From Desulfobulbus sp. (lineage in GTDB: Bacteria > Desulfobacterota > Desulfobulbia > Desulfobulbales > Desulfobulbaceae), in contig JAQUEZ010000244.1 of NCBI GenBank assembly GCA_028684915.1, positions 1-8,949 of the forward strand: a stretch of 8,949 nt of DNA, read 5' to 3'. A program made the position numbers and the translations under genes. Under the pieces are notes generated by a model. It was given only the letters and a program-made list of their open reading frames with translations. It did no database searches and was not told the origin of the DNA. Shown here in pieces: positions 7,332 through 8,949 of this stretch (position 1 is its first letter; every line of letters starts with the position of its first letter).

Positions 7332-7459
7332 GTGCTCATCCCCAACAGATCGACGAGGAGTCGCATTGACTCGGTGAAGACCTCCTGTAACCTACTCATA
7401 CCCGAGAGCCTACCGAGTTGAAGTCGGTAAAGAGGTGAAGAAACAAATCGACTTGCCAT
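7328..7459 (-). CDS. Possible 43-residue leader protein overlapping the nuclease start
   Basis: An ORF of 43 codons starts at the ATG at 7457-7459 and ends at a TGA (7328-7330) that overlaps the nuclease ATG as ATGA, a classic coupling overlap. The protein begins MASRFVSSPLYRLQLGRL and ends SMRLLVDLLGMST; the second half could form an amphipathic helix. In-frame ATGs also occur at codons 21 and 32, and a strong AGGAGG lies inside the ORF (7381-7386), about 14 bases before the codon-32 ATG. AGGG lies nine bases before the first ATG. Its start is 26 bases from repeat copy B, much as the 2182-2859 gene starts 18 bases from copy A, which supports it as the operon's first gene. I know no homologue; it could be a leader peptide, a small regulator or chance. 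Confidence 0.4.
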   Translation of the reverse strand: MASRFVSSPLYRLQLGRLSGMSRLQEVFTESMRLLVDLLGMST

Positions 7460-7461
7460 AT

Positions 7462-7489
7462 CAGGGAACCCTGTTGTTTAAACCCAACA
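7462..7489. promoter_or_regulatory. Two adjacent short inverted repeats upstream of the operon
   Basis: CAGGG-AA-CCCTG (7462-7473) is followed directly by TGTTG...CAACA (7472-7489), with GTTTAAAC inside. They lie just before the 43-codon ORF, where an operator or leader hairpin would act. Function is inferred from position only. Confidence 0.35.
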
Positions 7490-7699
7490 AGTTATTATTA
7501 GGTTTCTTGCCATCATTCATTGTTTCCAGCCAAACACATTGAAAAACTGACGTTTTTTGGTTTTTAGCTAACAGGATATCATGCAATTTGAATGATAACC
7601 AGAAACCGGATATCATTCTGACGAGTCAACCTTATTAGCTGTTTTGCTATAAAAACCGGGAAAGAGTCAATGTCACGTTAGTTAACACTTTTCCAATAC
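7486..7699. repeat. Intergenic repeat block, copy B
   Basis: The 309-base gap 7460-7768 holds this block plus the GC-rich inverted repeat beside it and the short inverted repeats at 7462-7489. The block aligns end to end with copy A, from AACAAGTT to TTCCAAT, nearly the same length and in the same orientation. The strongest match is at 7594-7618, and the 7641-7697 part is shared with copy C. It lies just upstream of the HerA-nuclease operon, so it is the likely place for the operon's promoter, though I cannot name -35 and -10 boxes with confidence. Together, copies A and B bracket the operon as direct repeats. Confidence 0.7.
7542..7557. promoter_or_regulatory. Short A/T inverted repeat within copy B
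   Basis: AAAAAC, TGAC, GTTTTT; the counterpart of 2934-2948, with the arms kept and the spacer changed. Confidence 0.3.
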
Positions 7700-7710
7700 A
7701 TATAAACCTG

Positions 7711-7768
7711 GAGTTGAGCCCGCCGCCACCGTTCGCGTCGTCAAGTGAACCGTCTGACTCAGCCTGTT
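7711..7768. repeat. GC-rich imperfect inverted repeat 3' of the methyltransferase gene
   Basis: This stretch is strikingly G+C-rich between A+T-rich flanks and can fold imperfectly. On the plus strand GTTGAG near the left end pairs partly with CTCAGC near the right end, and CCGTTCGC pairs partly with GTGAACCG around the loop GTCGTCAA. It begins directly after the methyltransferase stop codon. It does not end in a T run, so it is a poor intrinsic terminator. GTTGAGC matches GTTRRRY, but on the wrong side for an integron site serving the minus-strand gene. Confidence 0.4.
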
Positions 7769-8545
7769 TTATTTTCTTGTTAATATATCAAGTCGACAAA
7801 ATTGCTCCAGAAAGCCACCTGTTGCTTGTTTCGTTTTTTGGAGCATTTGGTCGATGATCGAGTCTCTGAATCCTTGCTTATCTTTTTCGGTTATTACCGC
7901 AAGGAAAGGGGCAAGGCAGGGCTGGTCAATCCACTTGATTAACGAGTCTGCGGAAGGAAAAAGCCGTTCTTTATGCTCTTCCAATACTTCCGCATCCTGG
8001 AAAGGACTTCGTGAAAGAATTTTCTTATACTCGATAGAGCTTGGCATATACCAGGGCCAAAGAAAATTAGAGAAATATTTCGCGTAAGATGGATTACCCA
8101 TTGTCGTTTTAATGACCTGTATCAATGTCGGGCTAGCACCATCTGCTGCAAAATTGAGCCTCGCATATCCACCTGAGCGTAAGGATTTATATATCTTTTT
8201 CAATAGGAGGTCATGGTCTCTAATCCAATGCAAGGCGGCATGAGAAAACACGACGTCAAAGTGTTCGTGAAAAGAAAGCTCGTTAACCGAAATGACCTTG
8301 AAGCGAAGGTTTGCTGATTCGTATTTTTTGGCAGCAGCTATCATGCTATTTGATGCATCAATCCCCAATACTTCACCATCAGGAACACGCAAGGCTATTT
8401 TTTGAGTAACTCGCCCGTCGCCACACCCAATATCGAGAATGAGTTCAGTTCCCTTGATGGGCAGACGCTCCACCATGCTTTCCCCCCAGCTTGTCTGATG
8501 TACTGAGGCTTTCTTGTATTGCTTACCGTCAAATTCGTATGTCAT
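7769..8545 (-). CDS. Class I SAM-dependent methyltransferase (trans-aconitate methyltransferase-like)
   Basis: A 258-residue protein with a standard Rossmann-type SAM-binding domain. Motif I is ILDIGCGDGR at 36-45, the acidic residue ending strand 2 is Asp63 in GIDAS, and motif IV is FDVVFSHAALHWI at 96-108, followed by LRSGG at 122-126. SHAALHWIRDH closely resembles the matching stretch of trans-aconitate 2-methyltransferase (Tam), and the length fits that group. Many small-molecule methyltransferases share it, so the substrate is open and I give no symbol. The C-terminal 120 residues are the variable substrate part. Only a weak AAGAAA precedes the ATG. Repeat copy C begins 11 bases upstream of the start. 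The gene is a separate transcription unit, 309 bases from the operon, and nothing links it to defence. Confidence 0.9.
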   Translation of the reverse strand: MTYEFDGKQYKKASVHQTSWGESMVERLPIKGTELILDIGCGDGRVTQKIALRVPDGEVLGIDASNSMIAAAKKYESANLRFKVISVNELSFHEHFDVVFSHAALHWIRDHDLLLKKIYKSLRSGGYARLNFAADGASPTLIQVIKTTMGNPSYAKYFSNFLWPWYMPSSIEYKKILSRSPFQDAEVLEEHKERLFPSADSLIKWIDQPCLAPFLAVITEKDKQGFRDSIIDQMLQKTKQATGGFLEQFCRLDILTRK

Positions 8546-8556
8546 TTATTTTCTTG

Positions 8557-8658
8557 TCGAACCAGATATTGGATACCTGCCTACAGTGAAGCTGATAAAT
8601 TTCCTTGGTATAAAAAATGTCGAAAAAATGGCAATGCCAAAGTCAATATTGTTCCAAT
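8557..8658. repeat. Intergenic repeat block, copy C (short)
   Basis: This is related to copies A and B. The clearest part is 8602-8658, TTGGTATAAAAAATGTCGAA onward to GTTCCAAT, matching 3031-3088 and 7641-7697 with few length changes. A weaker match (AACCAGATA, then GGATACC) extends it to about 8557. It lacks the gene-proximal half seen in A and B because the methyltransferase gene starts 11 bases away. The plus-strand translation here also looks protein-like (RYWIPAYS ... WYKKCRKN), so the repeat might derive from an old coding sequence. Confidence 0.55.
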
Positions 8659-8709
8659 TAATAAGAACCGAGAGTGGAAGCGAATGGCATCCTAGCTAAT
8701 CAAAGCCTT

Positions 8710-8762
8710 ACAGAGTATAACGGAAAACCAGTCCGATACCATAAAACTAAACCTCACTCTGT
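8710..8762. repeat. Imperfect inverted repeat between the partial gene and copy C
   Basis: Stem pieces: ACAGA (8710-8714) with TCTGT (8758-8762), GTAT (8715-8718) with ATAC (8736-8739), CGGA (8721-8724) with TCCG (8732-8735), with an AA bulge and an 18-base asymmetry. It lies just 3' of the partial gene at the window end, the same place relative to a gene as 2123-2185 and 7711-7768. No T run follows. Confidence 0.35.
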
Positions 8763-8779
8763 CATTAATCCATCATTAC

Positions 8780-8949
8780 TCAAATAAATGCATCATCCAA
8801 GAATTGGCGTAAACGAAAACTCACGTATTTTTCCCGGTTATCTAGGGTATTTAAAAACGAATTATCGTGAAGCCAAGCCTTGAGTTCTTTTGCTTCAATA
8901 GTGACTTTGATAACGAGGCAACCTTTATCTGAATATTGTTTAATACTTT
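8780..8949 (-). CDS. C-terminal end of an unrecognised gene, cut by the window edge
   Basis: One minus-strand frame stays open from the window edge for 55 codons to a TGA at 8780-8782, while a second is stopped within a few codons. The protein end reads IKQYSDKGCLVIKVTIEAKE, then ELKAWLHDNS, and finishes FRLRQFLDDAFI. It is charged and looks folded rather than random, with a likely beta stretch (CLVIKVTI) followed by helices. I do not recognise it, and the start lies outside the window. Direction and spacing fit the other minus-strand genes. Confidence 0.5.
   Translation of the reverse strand, partial: SIKQYSDKGCLVIKVTIEAKELKAWLHDNSFLNTLDNREKYVSFRLRQFLDDAFI

Noticed and set aside
6846..7421. 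191-codon plus-strand open frame opposite the nuclease gene and its leader ORF.
   Set aside because: It is a shadow of the minus-strand nuclease gene, which carries recognisable motifs, has a ribosome binding site and fits the operon.
1..8949. CRISPR array, tRNA, rRNA, transposase or integrase genes.
   Set aside because: No regularly spaced short repeats, no cloverleaf or ribosomal sequence and no recombinase motifs seen in any frame.

Overview
The window looks like an accessory, genomic-island-like stretch of a bacterial chromosome, probably proteobacterial. That guess rests on Shine-Dalgarno-led genes, a Tat-type signal on the metallophosphoesterase and the gene families present; no taxonomic marker is visible. 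Every gene I accept lies on the minus strand, so the text reads from high to low coordinates. Base composition is uneven by eye: the HerA and nuclease genes and the metallophosphoesterase gene are clearly more G+C-rich than the GIY-YIG gene, the 2182-2859 gene and the intergenic DNA, as expected of a region assembled from different sources.

Layout from right to left: the 3' end of an unrecognised gene (8780-8949); a class I SAM-dependent methyltransferase (7769-8545); a probable operon at 3229-7459; an unrecognised 225-residue protein with a GTG start (2182-2859); and an exported calcineurin-like metallophosphoesterase of the large TIGR03768-like type (118-2007).

The centre of interest is the operon. 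It holds, in order, a previously unlisted 43-residue ORF that overlaps the next start as ATGA, a DUF4297/Cap4-like PD-(D/E)xK nuclease (6111-7331), a HerA-type ATPase (4414-6093), a coiled-coil protein with one C-terminal membrane segment (3803-4333) and a GIY-YIG domain protein (3229-3777). Nuclease-HerA pairs are a known anti-phage architecture in which a HerA hexamer assembles with and controls the nuclease. The extra GIY-YIG and membrane coiled-coil genes, and the tiny leader ORF, are not part of the version I know and could be an extension of the system or a second small system beside it.

The intergenic DNA is not featureless. Related sequence blocks (2878-3090, 7486-7699 and a shorter copy at 8557-8658) sit directly upstream of three transcription units, and the 3' sides of several genes carry imperfect inverted repeats (2123-2185, 7711-7768, 8710-8762, with a smaller hairpin at 3140-3159). 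The repeated order is gene end, imperfect palindrome, conserved leader block, next gene. This suggests a modular, cassette-like array, although no integrase or convincing paired integron core sites are visible.
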